Counted from the first letter of the stretch, positions 9,107 through 17,080 are shown. The stretch: 64,000 bases of DNA from Burkholderiales bacterium (GCA_016703325.1 JADJCH010000017.1:1-64000), one strand, 5' to 3'. Notes: generated by a model not told the origin, from the letters alone. A program made the numbers and translations.

Positions 9107-9139
9107 CAAGAAAACGTCGGGCCGCCCCAAGTTTTCTTG
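9107..9139. terminator. Hairpin between convergent genes, probable terminator
   Basis: CAAGAAAAC and GTTTTCTTG form a perfect 9-base stem around a 15-base loop. It lies between the esterase stop (9040) and the convergent antitoxin stop (9188), so it may end transcription from both sides. There is no long U tract, so efficiency is uncertain. Confidence 0.5.
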
Positions 9140-9187
9140 CGCCCCCGCGGGGGGCCGGGACGGGTATCGCCCGGCCCTTGGGGGTGC

Positions 9188-9559
9188 TCACAACGCGATC
9201 AAGGCCCCCACCGGCACCCCCAGCGCGACCGCGAGCTTTTTCAGCGTCGCGGCGCTGCCGGTGCGTTTGCCGCTTTCGATCTGGCTGAGGAAGGCCCGGC
9301 TCAGGCCGGTCGCCTCCGCCAGGGCCTGCAGGGTCAGGCCCTTGTGGTCACGCCAGGCCTTCAGCGGAGTGGCGCCATCGACCATGGCGTAGGTCACGGC
9401 GGCGGGGTAGCGGATGCCGTCGTCCTTGGCCACCGCCTCCGCATAGACCGCGGCATCTTCCGCATCTTCGACCATCTCTCGCACGCGTTCCCAGATGTCA
9501 GCGGGAACCACATAGAAGTCGGGCTTGCCGTCCTTCTCGATCACCTGAACTCGGTTCAT
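9188..9559 (-). CDS. XRE-type antitoxin (HigA/RelB-like)
   Basis: A 123-residue protein with an N-terminal part resembling a toxin-binding domain (VVPADIWERVREMVEDAEDA) and a C-terminal XRE helix-turn-helix (LTLQALAEATGLSRAFLSQI then ESGKR). It overlaps the upstream toxin gene by 4 bases (ATGA). Toxin-then-antitoxin order with a C-terminal HTH is the usual HigBA-like arrangement. The antitoxin should neutralise the toxin and repress the operon through the palindrome at 9816-9838. Confidence 0.88.
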   Translation of the reverse strand: MNRVQVIEKDGKPDFYVVPADIWERVREMVEDAEDAAVYAEAVAKDDGIRYPAAVTYAMVDGATPLKAWRDHKGLTLQALAEATGLSRAFLSQIESGKRTGSAATLKKLAVALGVPVGALIAL

Positions 9560-9810
9560 CCGTAAACCCCTCCGCGTGGCCCAATTCGCAGCACACGCAC
9601 CACCAGCCGTCCCGATTCCACGTCATAGATGACTCGCCAGTCTCCGACTCTCAGCCGATAGCCTGGTTCTCCCACCAGCTTCTTGACATGGTTCGCGCCG
9701 AACGGATCGCGCGCCAAGCCCGCGATCTTCTCCTGCAGCAGCGCCTGCACGTTGCGCGGCAACTTCGCCAGTGCCTTGGCCGCCTCACGGGAGTACTCGA
9801 TCGAGTGCAT
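9556..9810 (-). CDS. RelE/ParE-superfamily toxin
   Basis: An 84-residue toxin of the RelE/HigB fold: AAKALAKLPRNVQALLQEKI in helix 1, then YRLRVGDWRVIYDVE, the conserved strand with basic residues that in RelE toxins contacts mRNA on the ribosome, and VLRIGPRGGVY at the end. It is the first gene of a two-gene operon with the antitoxin. The most likely activity is ribosome-dependent mRNA cleavage; a ParE-like gyrase activity is less likely, given the R...Y residues. It is intact. Confidence 0.88.
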   Translation of the reverse strand: MHSIEYSREAAKALAKLPRNVQALLQEKIAGLARDPFGANHVKKLVGEPGYRLRVGDWRVIYDVESGRLVVRVLRIGPRGGVYG

Positions 9811-9815
9811 CGACC

Positions 9816-9838
9816 CATGTTAGCAATTCGCTAACATG
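9816..9838. promoter_or_regulatory. Palindromic operator of the toxin-antitoxin operon
   Basis: CATGTTAGC, five bases, GCTAACATG: perfect 9-base arms directly upstream of the toxin start (9810). The position is what is expected of an antitoxin-binding autoregulatory operator. Confidence 0.7.
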
Positions 9839-9882
9839 GATACAATCGCTTCAGGCGCAGGCCATCCCGGCTGCCCGCCGGG

Positions 9883-11409
9883 TCAGGACAGCTCGGTTCG
9901 GCTGAGCAGCGCTTCGAGGCGCAACCCCGGCGAGGCCTTCGATTCAGCTGCTGCGCCGCGCGCCATCGCACAGGCAATCGCGCCCACCCGCGCCAGCGCG
10001 GCGCGCTGCGGCGCATCCCAGCGCCCACCCACGCCCAGGCGGATGCAGTGGTTGAAGCGGCCGGTGGCACTGAACATGGTGCCGGGAGCGATGCAGATCC
10101 TCTCGGCCAGGCAGGCGCGGAACAGCGCCACCGAGTCGCTGCCCGCGGGCAGTTCCACCCAGAGGATGAAGCCGCCGGCCGGGTCGGTGACCCGCGTTCC
10201 TTTGGGAAAGCTCTCGGCGATGAGGCCGCGCGCCTCGTCCACCCGGGCGGCGATGGTGGCACGCAGGGCCCGCCAGGCGGACTCGTGGCCGGGCTGGGTG
10301 AGCAGGTCGGCCATCGCCAGTTCGACCAGCTCGGTCTGCGCGCCGGAGTGCACCGCCTTGAGCCGGCGCAGCTGGGCGCCCCAGCGGCCTCCCTCGATCC
10401 ACCCGACGCGCAGTCCCGGCGCCACGGTCTTGGAGAAGGAGCCGCAGAGCATGACGTGACCGGTGCTGTCCCAGGCCTTGACGGCGCGGCGCAGGTCATC
10501 CCGCTCGGCCAGGTCGTTGTAGATCACGTCCTCGATCAGCGGAATGCCACGCTCGGCCACCATCAGCGCCAGGCGGCGGCGTTCCGGCGCGGGCAAACAG
10601 GCGCCCAGCGGGTTGGACAGCGTGGGCACCGCCAGCACGGCCTTGACCGGCTGGGTGTCGAAGGCCAGCTGCAGCGCGTCCAGCGACAGACCCGTGCGCG
10701 GATGCGTGGGGATCTCCAGCGCCCGCAGGTGCATGCTCTCCAGGATTTCCAGGAAGCCGAAGTAGGTGGGCGACTCCAGCGCCACCACGTCGCCCGGCTG
10801 TGTGACCGCGCGCAGGCACAGGCTGATGGCCTCCAGCGCGCCGTTGGTGACGACGATGTCGCGGGCCTCCAGCTGGCATCCCAGGCCCAGCGCGTGGCGG
10901 GCGATGGCGCGGCGCAGGGCCTCGTTGCCGGGGCCCAGCGGGTAGCGGCACAGCGTGGCGCGGTGGCGCTGCGCGGCGCGGCTGACGGCACGGCGCACCC
11001 GCTCCTGCGCAAACAGCTCGCCGCTGGGGCAGGCGGCGCCAAAGGAGATCACGCTGGGGTCGGCAGCCAGGCGCATCACCTGCTCGCCGATCGAGCTCAC
11101 ATCCACCTGCAGCGAGGCAGCAGGCGGTGCCGAGGGCTCCGGCTCGGGCAGCCGCGCCGGGCGGGCCGCCACGTAGTAGCCCGAACGCGGCCGGGCTTCG
11201 ATCAGCCGGGCGTCCTCCAGCGCACGGTAGGCCTGCACGATGGTGGCGGGTGAAACGCCCTGGCGGCGCGCCTGTTCACGCACCGAAGGCAGCCGTTCGC
11301 CCCGCACCAGCGTGCCGCTGCGGATGGACTGCGCCATGCGCTCGGCGATTTGAAGGTAGAGGCTGTCGTAGGAGCTGTCGTGCAGCGCGGTGGGTGCTGT
11401 GCTGACCAT
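9883..11409 (-). CDS. MocR-type (GntR/aminotransferase) transcriptional regulator
   Basis: A 508-residue fusion: an N-terminal GntR winged helix (LVRGERLPSVREQARRQGVS then PATIVQAYRALEDARLIEA) joined to a fold-type I PLP aminotransferase domain. The lysine that would hold PLP is in GSFSKTVAPGLRVGW. MocR regulators commonly control vitamin B6, GABA or taurine genes and often a divergent gene. Here the divergent gene encodes a DUF2917 protein (11552). The 142-base gap between them presumably holds its operator. The target genes are not evident from the window. Confidence 0.92.
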   Translation of the reverse strand: MVSTAPTALHDSSYDSLYLQIAERMAQSIRSGTLVRGERLPSVREQARRQGVSPATIVQAYRALEDARLIEARPRSGYYVAARPARLPEPEPSAPPAASLQVDVSSIGEQVMRLAADPSVISFGAACPSGELFAQERVRRAVSRAAQRHRATLCRYPLGPGNEALRRAIARHALGLGCQLEARDIVVTNGALEAISLCLRAVTQPGDVVALESPTYFGFLEILESMHLRALEIPTHPRTGLSLDALQLAFDTQPVKAVLAVPTLSNPLGACLPAPERRRLALMVAERGIPLIEDVIYNDLAERDDLRRAVKAWDSTGHVMLCGSFSKTVAPGLRVGWIEGGRWGAQLRRLKAVHSGAQTELVELAMADLLTQPGHESAWRALRATIAARVDEARGLIAESFPKGTRVTDPAGGFILWVELPAGSDSVALFRACLAERICIAPGTMFSATGRFNHCIRLGVGGRWDAPQRAALARVGAIACAMARGAAAESKASPGLRLEALLSRTELS

Positions 11410-11551
11410 GGCCCATTCTGTACGGCCCGCTCACCCGGCAGGTGATACAGATGCTGGCGGAAACGACCTGCACAGCCACCGGTTCGGGTGGGCTGTGTGG
11501 CCGCACTTGGCGGCTCGCTGCGGCTGTTGCCCCGCACAGAAGAAGCCGACG

Positions 11552-11911
11552 ATGCAGGGCATGGACCTCAGCACCTGCCCCACCGTCTCGGCGCCGGAAC
11601 CCCGCGCCGCCCTCTCCGCCAGTGCCGCGCTGGCCGGCCTCTTCGGTCTGCGGACCCGCTGGGCAAGCCGCCCGGCCACGCCGCATGCACACGCCGCAGA
11701 ACGCACGACGACACTGGCCCCCGGTCAGACGCTGCGCCTTCAGGCCCGCACCGGTCAGAAGCTGACGGTGCGCAGCGGCCGCGTCTGGGCCACGCTCACC
11801 GGCTGGCCCGAGGACCGCTGGCTGGACGCCGGCCAGAGCTGGGTGCTCCCGGCCGACGGGCGGCTGGTGATTGAGGGCGGTGGAGGCGAGATCGCCGAGG
11901 TCCAGTGGTGA
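11552..11911 (+). CDS. DUF2917 domain protein
   Basis: About 119 residues. The C-terminal half (TTLAPGQTLRLQARTGQKLT, then VRSGRVWATLTGWPEDRWLD and a hydrophobic end) matches the small beta-rich DUF2917 family seen in Burkholderiales, often next to MocR or LysR regulators and of unknown function. No signal peptide or membrane helix is obvious. The start at 11552 (MQGMDL) has only a weak AGAAG upstream; 11561 is an alternative. It is divergent from the MocR gene, hence a candidate target. Confidence 0.75.
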   Translation: MQGMDLSTCPTVSAPEPRAALSASAALAGLFGLRTRWASRPATPHAHAAERTTTLAPGQTLRLQARTGQKLTVRSGRVWATLTGWPEDRWLDAGQSWVLPADGRLVIEGGGGEIAEVQW

Positions 11912-11965
11912 CCGCCCCCTCCCCGGGAGGGGCAATGGACTGCCGTTCGAACACTGGCCTCCGTC

Positions 11966-11985
11966 ATTCCCGCGCAGGCGGGAAT
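11966..11985. repeat. dRS3-like 20-base repeat, copy 1
   Basis: ATTCCCGCGCAGGCGGGAAT, which fits the ATTCCC-N8-GGGAAT pattern of the neisserial dRS3 repeat. First of four copies in the 324 bases between 11911 and 12236; copies 1 and 2 are in one orientation. Confidence 0.85.
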
Positions 11986-12025
11986 CCAGGTCACCACTGG
12001 CACATATGCGGGCAGCTACACCGTC

Positions 12026-12045
12026 ATTCCCGCGCAGGCGGGAAT
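12026..12045. repeat. dRS3-like 20-base repeat, copy 2
   Basis: Identical to copy 1 and also preceded by CCGTC and followed by CCAG, so the repeated unit is about 29 bases. Confidence 0.85.
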
Positions 12046-12112
12046 CCAGAAGGCGCTCGCCACCGGGTACTGCGTACCGCCAACGATGGAAGCGAGGTCC
12101 GCGATGAACTGG

Positions 12113-12132
12113 ATTCCCGCCTGCGCGGGAAT
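12113..12132. repeat. dRS3-like 20-base repeat, copy 3 (inverted)
   Basis: The reverse complement of copies 1 and 2, with flanks CTGG and GACGG inverted too. Copies 2 and 3 could pair over about 67 intervening bases. Confidence 0.85.
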
Positions 12133-12173
12133 GACGGCCAACGGGGACGACTGCGAGCCGTCCTGATCGCTGG

Positions 12174-12193
12174 ATTCCCGCCTGCACGGGAAT
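12174..12193. repeat. dRS3-like 20-base repeat, copy 4 (inverted, one change)
   Basis: As copy 3 but with CCTGCAC in place of CCTGCGC at the centre. It ends the repeat cluster just before the NIPSNAP stop at 12236. Confidence 0.8.
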
Positions 12194-12235
12194 GACGGAA
12201 GGCGGCGTCGAGCTTGTCAGGTTGGACCAGTCAGT

Positions 12236-12856
12236 TCACTTCAGCGGCGAAAACGCCAGCGGTGCGCAGAGCGTCGAGACCATCTTCGTCAGGTTGGCCG
12301 GCCCGCCCACCGGCGGCCAGACGCCCTGCCTGACCGCCTCGGCGCGGATCTGGGCGCGCGCGTCCACGCTGTCGTAGGCCCAGATGTTGAGGAAGCGCGG
12401 CTGCTCGCCGTCCAGCGCGGTGAAGGCGCCCACCATCGGCGACAGTGCGGTGCGCTTCGGGCAGGCCTCCTTCCAGGCCTCGATGGTCTGCGCCAGCACG
12501 CCCTGGCGGATGCTGTAGGTGCGGAACTCGTACCACTTGCCCAGTGCGCCCGGCTGCGGGTCGGCCAGGAAGGGGAAGAGCGCGAAGCTCTGCGACTGCA
12601 GCTTGACCAGCCACTCGCCGCAGCCCAGCGGGTTCTCGGCCATCAGCATGGCCAGGCGGGCGTCGGCCAGCGCGTCGGCGTTGTCAAAGCGGCGCAGCAG
12701 CAGCACCTGGCTGAGCTCGCCGATGTCCGAGGCGAAGGCGCCGACCAGCGTGCCGCCGGCGTTGGGGAGGCTGCGCTGCAGGGCCTCGTAGACCTTGGCG
12801 TTGCTGAAGACCTTGATCTCCAGGGTGGTGAGTTCGTAGACGGCGGGCATGGGCAT
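12236..12856 (-). CDS. NIPSNAP family protein
   Basis: 206 residues made of two ferredoxin-like halves: VYELTTLEIKV at the start and LGKWYEFRTYSIRQGVLAQT in the middle, the latter being the NIPSNAP signature, with FLNIWAYDSVDARAQIRAEA near the end. NIPSNAP proteins often accompany aromatic or alicyclic catabolic genes in betaproteobacteria, but their reaction is unknown. It lies 48 bases after the AroE-like gene on the same strand and is probably in one transcript with it and the IclR gene. Confidence 0.85.
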   Translation of the reverse strand: MPMPAVYELTTLEIKVFSNAKVYEALQRSLPNAGGTLVGAFASDIGELSQVLLLRRFDNADALADARLAMLMAENPLGCGEWLVKLQSQSFALFPFLADPQPGALGKWYEFRTYSIRQGVLAQTIEAWKEACPKRTALSPMVGAFTALDGEQPRFLNIWAYDSVDARAQIRAEAVRQGVWPPVGGPANLTKMVSTLCAPLAFSPLK

Positions 12857-12904
12857 CTCCGTGAAGGGACGAAGGGAAGAAGGGAACGCCGACGGCGGCG
12901 GCGC

Positions 12905-13714
12905 TCAGGCCGTCGGGCGGTACAGCTGCAGGTAGAAGTCCACCAGCCGCTCGCGCACCGCCTCGAACATGCCGGCGCCGGTCATCGTGGCGCAGCCGCG
13001 TTGGCGTGCCGCGGCGATCAGCGGCGGCACCGCCGGCTGGGTGACGACGCAGCCGACGAAGGTGCCAGGCACCAGCCGTTCCACCTGCACCGGCAGCGGA
13101 TCCTCAGCGCGCATGCCCATCGGCGTGGCGTTGATGACGAGGTCGAAGCCGCTCGGGTCGGCGCTGCCCAGCTCTGGCTGCACCGGGCCGTAGGCATGCA
13201 GCTTGGCGGCCAGGGCCTCGCGGCGCGCCTCATCGGCCTCGTGCAGCGCCAGTGAGGAGACACCCGCATCGACCAGCGCATGGGCGATCGCCGAGCCGGC
13301 CCCGCCTGCACCCACCAGCAGCGCGCGCCTCCCACGCGGCTCGCAACCGGCCTTGTGCAGGCCGGCGACGTAGCCCTCGCCATCGCACATGTCACCGAAC
13401 CAGCCGCCGTCGGCGCTGCGGCGCACCGCGTTGGCCGCGCCGATGGAACGCGAAGCCGGCGTGGCGTCGTCGCAGAGCTCGAGGGCCGCGAACTTGTGGG
13501 GCACGGTGACGATGATCCCGTCGACGTTGGGCATGCGCCGGCACATCGCGAAGAAGTCCGGCAGATCGTCCGGCGCCACATGGGCTGGCACAACGATGGC
13601 ATCGGCCCCGGCATCGCGCAGCGACTGCGTCACACCCGCGGGCGATTTGACCTGGGCGATCGGGTCGCCAACGATGAAGAGCACGCGCGTGGCGCCGCTG
13701 TAGGTGTCCAGCAT
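12905..13714 (-). CDS. Shikimate dehydrogenase-like oxidoreductase (AroE paralogue 1)
   Basis: 269 residues with both AroE domains: an N-terminal substrate domain with the catalytic Lys in IIVTVPHKFAALELCDD and the Asp in GDMCDGEGYV, and a C-terminal NAD(P) domain with LVGAGGAGSAIAHALVDAG. In true AroE the substrate carboxylate is held by two serines (SKS); here the segment is GDPIAQVKSP, with Val replacing the first. This is therefore likely a catabolic dehydrogenase for a shikimate-like compound and not the housekeeping enzyme. It is downstream of an IclR gene with an operator-like palindrome in between. Confidence 0.82.
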   Translation of the reverse strand: MLDTYSGATRVLFIVGDPIAQVKSPAGVTQSLRDAGADAIVVPAHVAPDDLPDFFAMCRRMPNVDGIIVTVPHKFAALELCDDATPASRSIGAANAVRRSADGGWFGDMCDGEGYVAGLHKAGCEPRGRRALLVGAGGAGSAIAHALVDAGVSSLALHEADEARREALAAKLHAYGPVQPELGSADPSGFDLVINATPMGMRAEDPLPVQVERLVPGTFVGCVVTQPAVPPLIAAARQRGCATMTGAGMFEAVRERLVDFYLQLYRPTA

Positions 13715-13803
13715 GAGGCAGCTCGGAGGAAAGGCAGTGGCAGGGCACGATCCAGGCCGCCCGGCGCACCGACAGGGTCAGCCCGGGGTTGTGGGATCGA
13801 TCA

Positions 13804-13826
13804 ATATCGGAATACTATTCCAATAT
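13804..13826. promoter_or_regulatory. 23-base palindrome, probable IclR-type operator
   Basis: The left arm ATATCGGAATA and right arm TATTCCAATAT match at 10 of 11 positions about C13815. The core GGAATA-C-TATTCC resembles the GGAA/TTCC half-sites of IclR-family operators. It is 90 bases upstream of AroE paralogue 1 and downstream of the IclR gene itself. Confidence 0.55.
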
Positions 13827-13926
13827 GGAAGCAACGTCCATGCATCAAACCCGGCCCGTCCCGGCCTGCGCCCTGCAGCCCGGCGCGGGCTGGCGGGTGA
13901 GGTGGGGGATCGGGCGAGCGCCGTGT

Positions 13927-14715
13927 TCAGAGCACCGCACGCATCGACTGCGCCGCCTCCCGCAGGGGCGGCAGCAGCCGCGTGAGCATGGTGTCTTCGC
14001 TGTACTGGCTGGCGATCACCGTCATGCCGATGGCGCCGTGGCAGCGGCCCTTGCGGTCGATCAGCGGCAGCGACAGGCCCTGGTAGACGGCATCGAGTTG
14101 ACCGGTGGTGAACCAGTAGCCCTGCCGGCGTGCATGCTGCACCTCCTCGACAAAGCTGGCCGGGTCGGTCACGGTGCGGGCGGTGAAGGTGGCGAACTCG
14201 TGCGCTGCCACCCATTCGGCCAGGGCCGCGTCGTTCCAGGTGGACAGGATCACCGGCCCGGGGGTGACCACATGCGCCGGCACCCGCACCCCCACCTGGT
14301 AGCCCACCGACACCCAGCGCGGCGCGTTGCTGCGGGCCACGTAGACCACCTCGTGGCCGTCGAGCACGCTGACATTGACCGTCTCGCCGGTCTGCGCCGA
14401 CACCTGCTGGATGAAGGGCTGGGCGATGCGCGGCAGGCGCGCCGCACCCAGATAGCTCTGCCCCAGCCGCAACACCCGCGGCGCCAGCCAGAACTGCTTG
14501 CCGTCGGTGGCGGCGTAGCCGAAGTGCACCAGGCTGAGCAGGTAGCGCCGCGTGGCGGTGCGCGTCAGCCCGGTCAACTCAGCGGCCTGGCTGGGCGTCA
14601 GGCGCGGCTGCTCCTCGCTGAAGGCCTCGATCACCCGCAGGCCCTTGCCCAGGCCTTCGATGAGGTCGCGGCTATGGATGGGGGGTGCAGCTTCGTCGTC
14701 ACTCATCAGGATCAA
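13927..14715 (-). CDS. IclR family transcriptional regulator
   Basis: 262 residues: an N-terminal winged helix (LTPSQAAELTGLTRTATRRY) and a C-terminal IclR effector domain with LDGHEVVYVARSNA and SLPLIDRKGRCHGAIGMTV. The family includes PcaR/PobR-type regulators that sense protocatechuate, hydroxybenzoate or shikimate-pathway compounds, which fits the surrounding genes. It is divergent from the second AroE-like gene (14815) across a perfect palindrome and upstream of the first on its own strand, so it is the obvious controller of both arms of the island. Confidence 0.9.
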   Translation of the reverse strand: MILMSDDEAAPPIHSRDLIEGLGKGLRVIEAFSEEQPRLTPSQAAELTGLTRTATRRYLLSLVHFGYAATDGKQFWLAPRVLRLGQSYLGAARLPRIAQPFIQQVSAQTGETVNVSVLDGHEVVYVARSNAPRWVSVGYQVGVRVPAHVVTPGPVILSTWNDAALAEWVAAHEFATFTARTVTDPASFVEEVQHARRQGYWFTTGQLDAVYQGLSLPLIDRKGRCHGAIGMTVIASQYSEDTMLTRLLPPLREAAQSMRAVL

Positions 14716-14728
14716 CCCCTATTTCGTT

Positions 14729-14757
14729 CGATGATCGCGCGCATTGCGCGATCATCG
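14729..14757. promoter_or_regulatory. 29-base palindrome in the IclR/AroE-2 divergent promoter
   Basis: CGATGATCGCGC, GCATT, GCGCGATCATCG: perfect 12-base arms, centred 36 bases from the IclR start and 72 from the AroE-like start. It is a strong candidate operator for IclR autoregulation and control of the catabolic operon. It does not share the GGAA/TTCC half-sites of the palindrome at 13804. Confidence 0.6.
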
Positions 14758-14814
14758 CGCAGATCGGCCGCTTTTCGATGGCGGGGCAACCCGTGCCGGC
14801 CTATCGTGACGGCC

Positions 14815-15684
14815 ATGGACATCACCGGCCGCACCCGCGTCTTCATGATCCTCGGCGACCCGATCGCCCAGGTGCAGGCGCCCGCGCTCTTCAACCCGAT
14901 CTTCCGCGCGCAGGGCGTAGATGCGGTGCTGGTGCCTGCGCAGGTGAGCCCGGACGACCTCGGTGGCTTCGTGCAGCAGGTGCTGCGGGCCCACAACATC
15001 GACGGCCTGTGGCTGACCATCCCGCACAAGGCCGCCGTGCTGCCGCTGCTGGACCGCTGCGACCGACGCGGTCAGATCGCCCAGGCGGTGAACGCGCTGC
15101 GCCGCAACGCCGACGGCTCGCTGGAAGGTGCGTTGTTCGATGGCGAGGGCTTCGTCAAGGCGCTGGACCGCTTCGAGGTGTCGGTGGCCGGGCGGCGGGT
15201 GCTGATCGTCGGCACGGGCGGTGCCGGCATGGCCATTGCGGTGTCGCTGGCAGAACGCGGGGCCGCAGCCATCGCCCTGTTCGACCCGGAGAACTCCCGC
15301 AGCGCCGCTGCCGCGGCACGCATCAACGCCGCCTTTGCCGGCCAACCCGCACGGACCGCCAAGACGGCCGACGCCGCCGGCTTCGATCTGGTGGTGCAGG
15401 CCTCCCCGCTGGGCATGGAACCCGGCGATCCGCTGCCGCTGGACCCGGCCTCGGTCGAGCCCGGCGCGGTGGTGGTGGACATCCTGATGAAGAACCAGCC
15501 CACCCCGCTGCTGCGCGCCTGCGCCGAACGGGGCGCCCGGGTGCACCCCGGCTTCGAGATGTTGACCCAGCAGATCCCCGACTACCTGCGCTTCTTCGGC
15601 CTGCCCCTGCCCGACCGGGACCGGGCCGCCGACGTCGATGGGGTGGGGATGTCCATGCCATCAGCCCCGGCCTGCGGGCGCTAG
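14815..15684 (+). CDS. Shikimate dehydrogenase-like oxidoreductase (AroE paralogue 2)
   Basis: 289 residues and clearly a paralogue of the gene at 12905. Catalytic Lys is in LTIPHKAAVLPLLDRC and the Asp in ALFDGEGFVKAL; the cofactor loop is IVGTGGAGMAIAVSLAERG. The carboxylate-binding SxS of AroE is gone altogether: GDPIAQVQAP has Val and Ala in those places. It starts the plus-strand catabolic operon, with livK following after 84 bases. The ATG at 14815 is chosen because the residues upstream are not AroE-like. The substrate is probably a cyclic polyol or ketone related to, but not, shikimate. Confidence 0.82.
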   Translation: MDITGRTRVFMILGDPIAQVQAPALFNPIFRAQGVDAVLVPAQVSPDDLGGFVQQVLRAHNIDGLWLTIPHKAAVLPLLDRCDRRGQIAQAVNALRRNADGSLEGALFDGEGFVKALDRFEVSVAGRRVLIVGTGGAGMAIAVSLAERGAAAIALFDPENSRSAAAAARINAAFAGQPARTAKTADAAGFDLVVQASPLGMEPGDPLPLDPASVEPGAVVVDILMKNQPTPLLRACAERGARVHPGFEMLTQQIPDYLRFFGLPLPDRDRAADVDGVGMSMPSAPACGR

Positions 15685-15726
15685 AGTGCCTGCGCTTTCC
15701 TGTGCCCCCTTCATTCCATTTTCCCT

Positions 15727-15756
15727 GCCCCATCCCCATCCCCATCCCCATCCCCA
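15727..15756 (+). repeat. CCCATC hexanucleotide tandem repeat
   Basis: Nearly five CCCATC units lie in the leader of livK, ending just before the AGAGGAG ribosome site. Length changes by slippage would alter the spacing of the leader but not the protein. Confidence 0.7.
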
Positions 15757-15768
15757 AGAGGAGACAAC

Positions 15769-16920
15769 ATGCCCATCATCCGTCGCACCCTGATCGGCGC
15801 CGCCTGCGCCGTCGCCTTCACTGCCCCGACGCTGGCCCAGGCCCAGTCCACCGTCAAGATCGCCGGCCTGTATGAGCTCTCCGGCGCCGGTGCCAGCGCC
15901 GGCACCATGTTCAAGAACGGTGTGGAGATGGCCGTCAAGGAGATCAACGCCGCCGGCGGCATCCTGGGCAAGAAGATCGAGCACAGCATCTCCGACACCC
16001 AGACCAACCCCGGCGTGGCCAAGGGCCTGGCGGCCAAGGCCATCGACGACGAGGCCTTTGCGGTGTTCGGCCCGGTGTTCTCCGGCTCGATCATGGTGAG
16101 CATGGCCGAGACCCAGCGCGCCGAGGTGCCCAACTTCACCGGTGGCGAGGCCGCAGCGATCACCCAGAAGGGCAACCCCTACATCTTCCGCACCAGCTTC
16201 ACCCAGGCCAGCGCGATGCCGAAGGTGGCCAAGTACATCGCCGGCGGCCTGAAGGCCAGAACGGTGGCGGTCATGTTCGTCAACAACGACTTCGGCAAGG
16301 GTGGGCGCGACGCCATCACCAAGGCGCTGGAGGCCAACGGCGTGAAGGTGGTGGCCGACATCTCCACCGACAGCGGCCAGGTGGACTTCTCCGCCCCGGT
16401 GCTCAAGGCCAAGAACGCCAACGCCGATGCGCTGTTCGTCTACACCAACGAGGAAGAGTCGGCCCGCGCCCTGCGCGAGCTGCGCAAGCAGGGCTACAAC
16501 AAGCCCATCGTCGGCGAGACCACGCTGACCGGGCAGAAGGTGATCGACCTGGCCGGCGACGCCGCCAACGGCGCGCTGGCCCATGTGGGCCTGACGGTGG
16601 ATGCCGAAAACCCGCTGATGCTGCGCTTCAAGGGCAAGTTCTACCAGGAGACCAAGACCATCTCCGACCACAACGGCATCAAGGGCTACACGGGGGTGTA
16701 CGTGCTCAAGGCCGCCATCGAGAAGGCCGGCAAGCTCGACCGCAAGGCGGTGGCCCAGGCCATGAAGGGCCTGAAGGTCTCGGCCGCCAAGAACCCCGGC
16801 GTGCTGATGGACGTGAGCTTCGACGACAAGGGCGACCTGGACCGCGAGAGTTTCCTGGTCGAGGTGAAGAACGGCCGGCAGGTGGTCAAGGAAGTGCTGC
16901 CCCCGCTGTCCAAGAAGTAA
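15769..16920 (+). CDS. livK: ABC transporter substrate-binding protein, branched-chain amino acid type
   Basis: 383 residues with a clean Sec signal (LIGAACAVAFTAPTLAQAQS) and a periplasmic binding-protein type 1 fold: VKIAGLYELSGAGASAGTMF at the mature start, then VAVMFVNNDFGKGGRDA and SDHNGIKGYTGVYV. The family (LivK/HAAT) binds branched-chain amino acids but in betaproteobacterial catabolic islands often binds aromatic or alicyclic acids. The AGAGGAGACAAC leader fixes the start. It is followed by the two permease and two ATPase genes, and preceded by AroE paralogue 2, which argues for uptake of the pathway substrate. Confidence 0.88.
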   Translation: MPIIRRTLIGAACAVAFTAPTLAQAQSTVKIAGLYELSGAGASAGTMFKNGVEMAVKEINAAGGILGKKIEHSISDTQTNPGVAKGLAAKAIDDEAFAVFGPVFSGSIMVSMAETQRAEVPNFTGGEAAAITQKGNPYIFRTSFTQASAMPKVAKYIAGGLKARTVAVMFVNNDFGKGGRDAITKALEANGVKVVADISTDSGQVDFSAPVLKAKNANADALFVYTNEEESARALRELRKQGYNKPIVGETTLTGQKVIDLAGDAANGALAHVGLTVDAENPLMLRFKGKFYQETKTISDHNGIKGYTGVYVLKAAIEKAGKLDRKAVAQAMKGLKVSAAKNPGVLMDVSFDDKGDLDRESFLVEVKNGRQVVKEVLPPLSKK

Positions 16921-16950
16921 GCCGCGCCTGAACGCAGCGCCCATCTCCTC

Positions 16951-17064
16951 CCTCCCCCTTCACGGGGGAGGGCCGGGAGGGAAGCGCCTGCGCCAGGGCT
17001 TCGTCACGCCCCTGCCTCCCCTGCCTTCTTGCCCCCTCCCTGCCCTCCCCCATGAAGGGGGCGG
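16951..17064. repeat. Pair of inverted GC-rich hairpin elements between livK and livH
   Basis: A roughly 31-base element at 16951-16981 recurs as its reverse complement at about 17034-17064. Each can fold alone (CTCCCCC/GGGGGAG with a 5-base loop; CCCCC/GGGGG around ATGAA), and the two can also pair with each other. They sit in the gap between the binding-protein and permease genes, the usual place for hairpins that protect the abundant binding-protein message. Confidence 0.7.
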
Positions 17065-17080
17065 GTGAACAGAGGCGCTC

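Noticed and set aside
11966..12193. Regularly spaced repeats that could be a small CRISPR array
   Set aside because: The copies are in both orientations, are only 20 bases with palindromic ends, and the spacers are of unequal length. They match the dRS3 pattern instead.
14716..14814. Small gene in the IclR/AroE-2 gap
   Set aside because: The gap is explained by a promoter and a palindromic operator; no start codon with a ribosome site is present.
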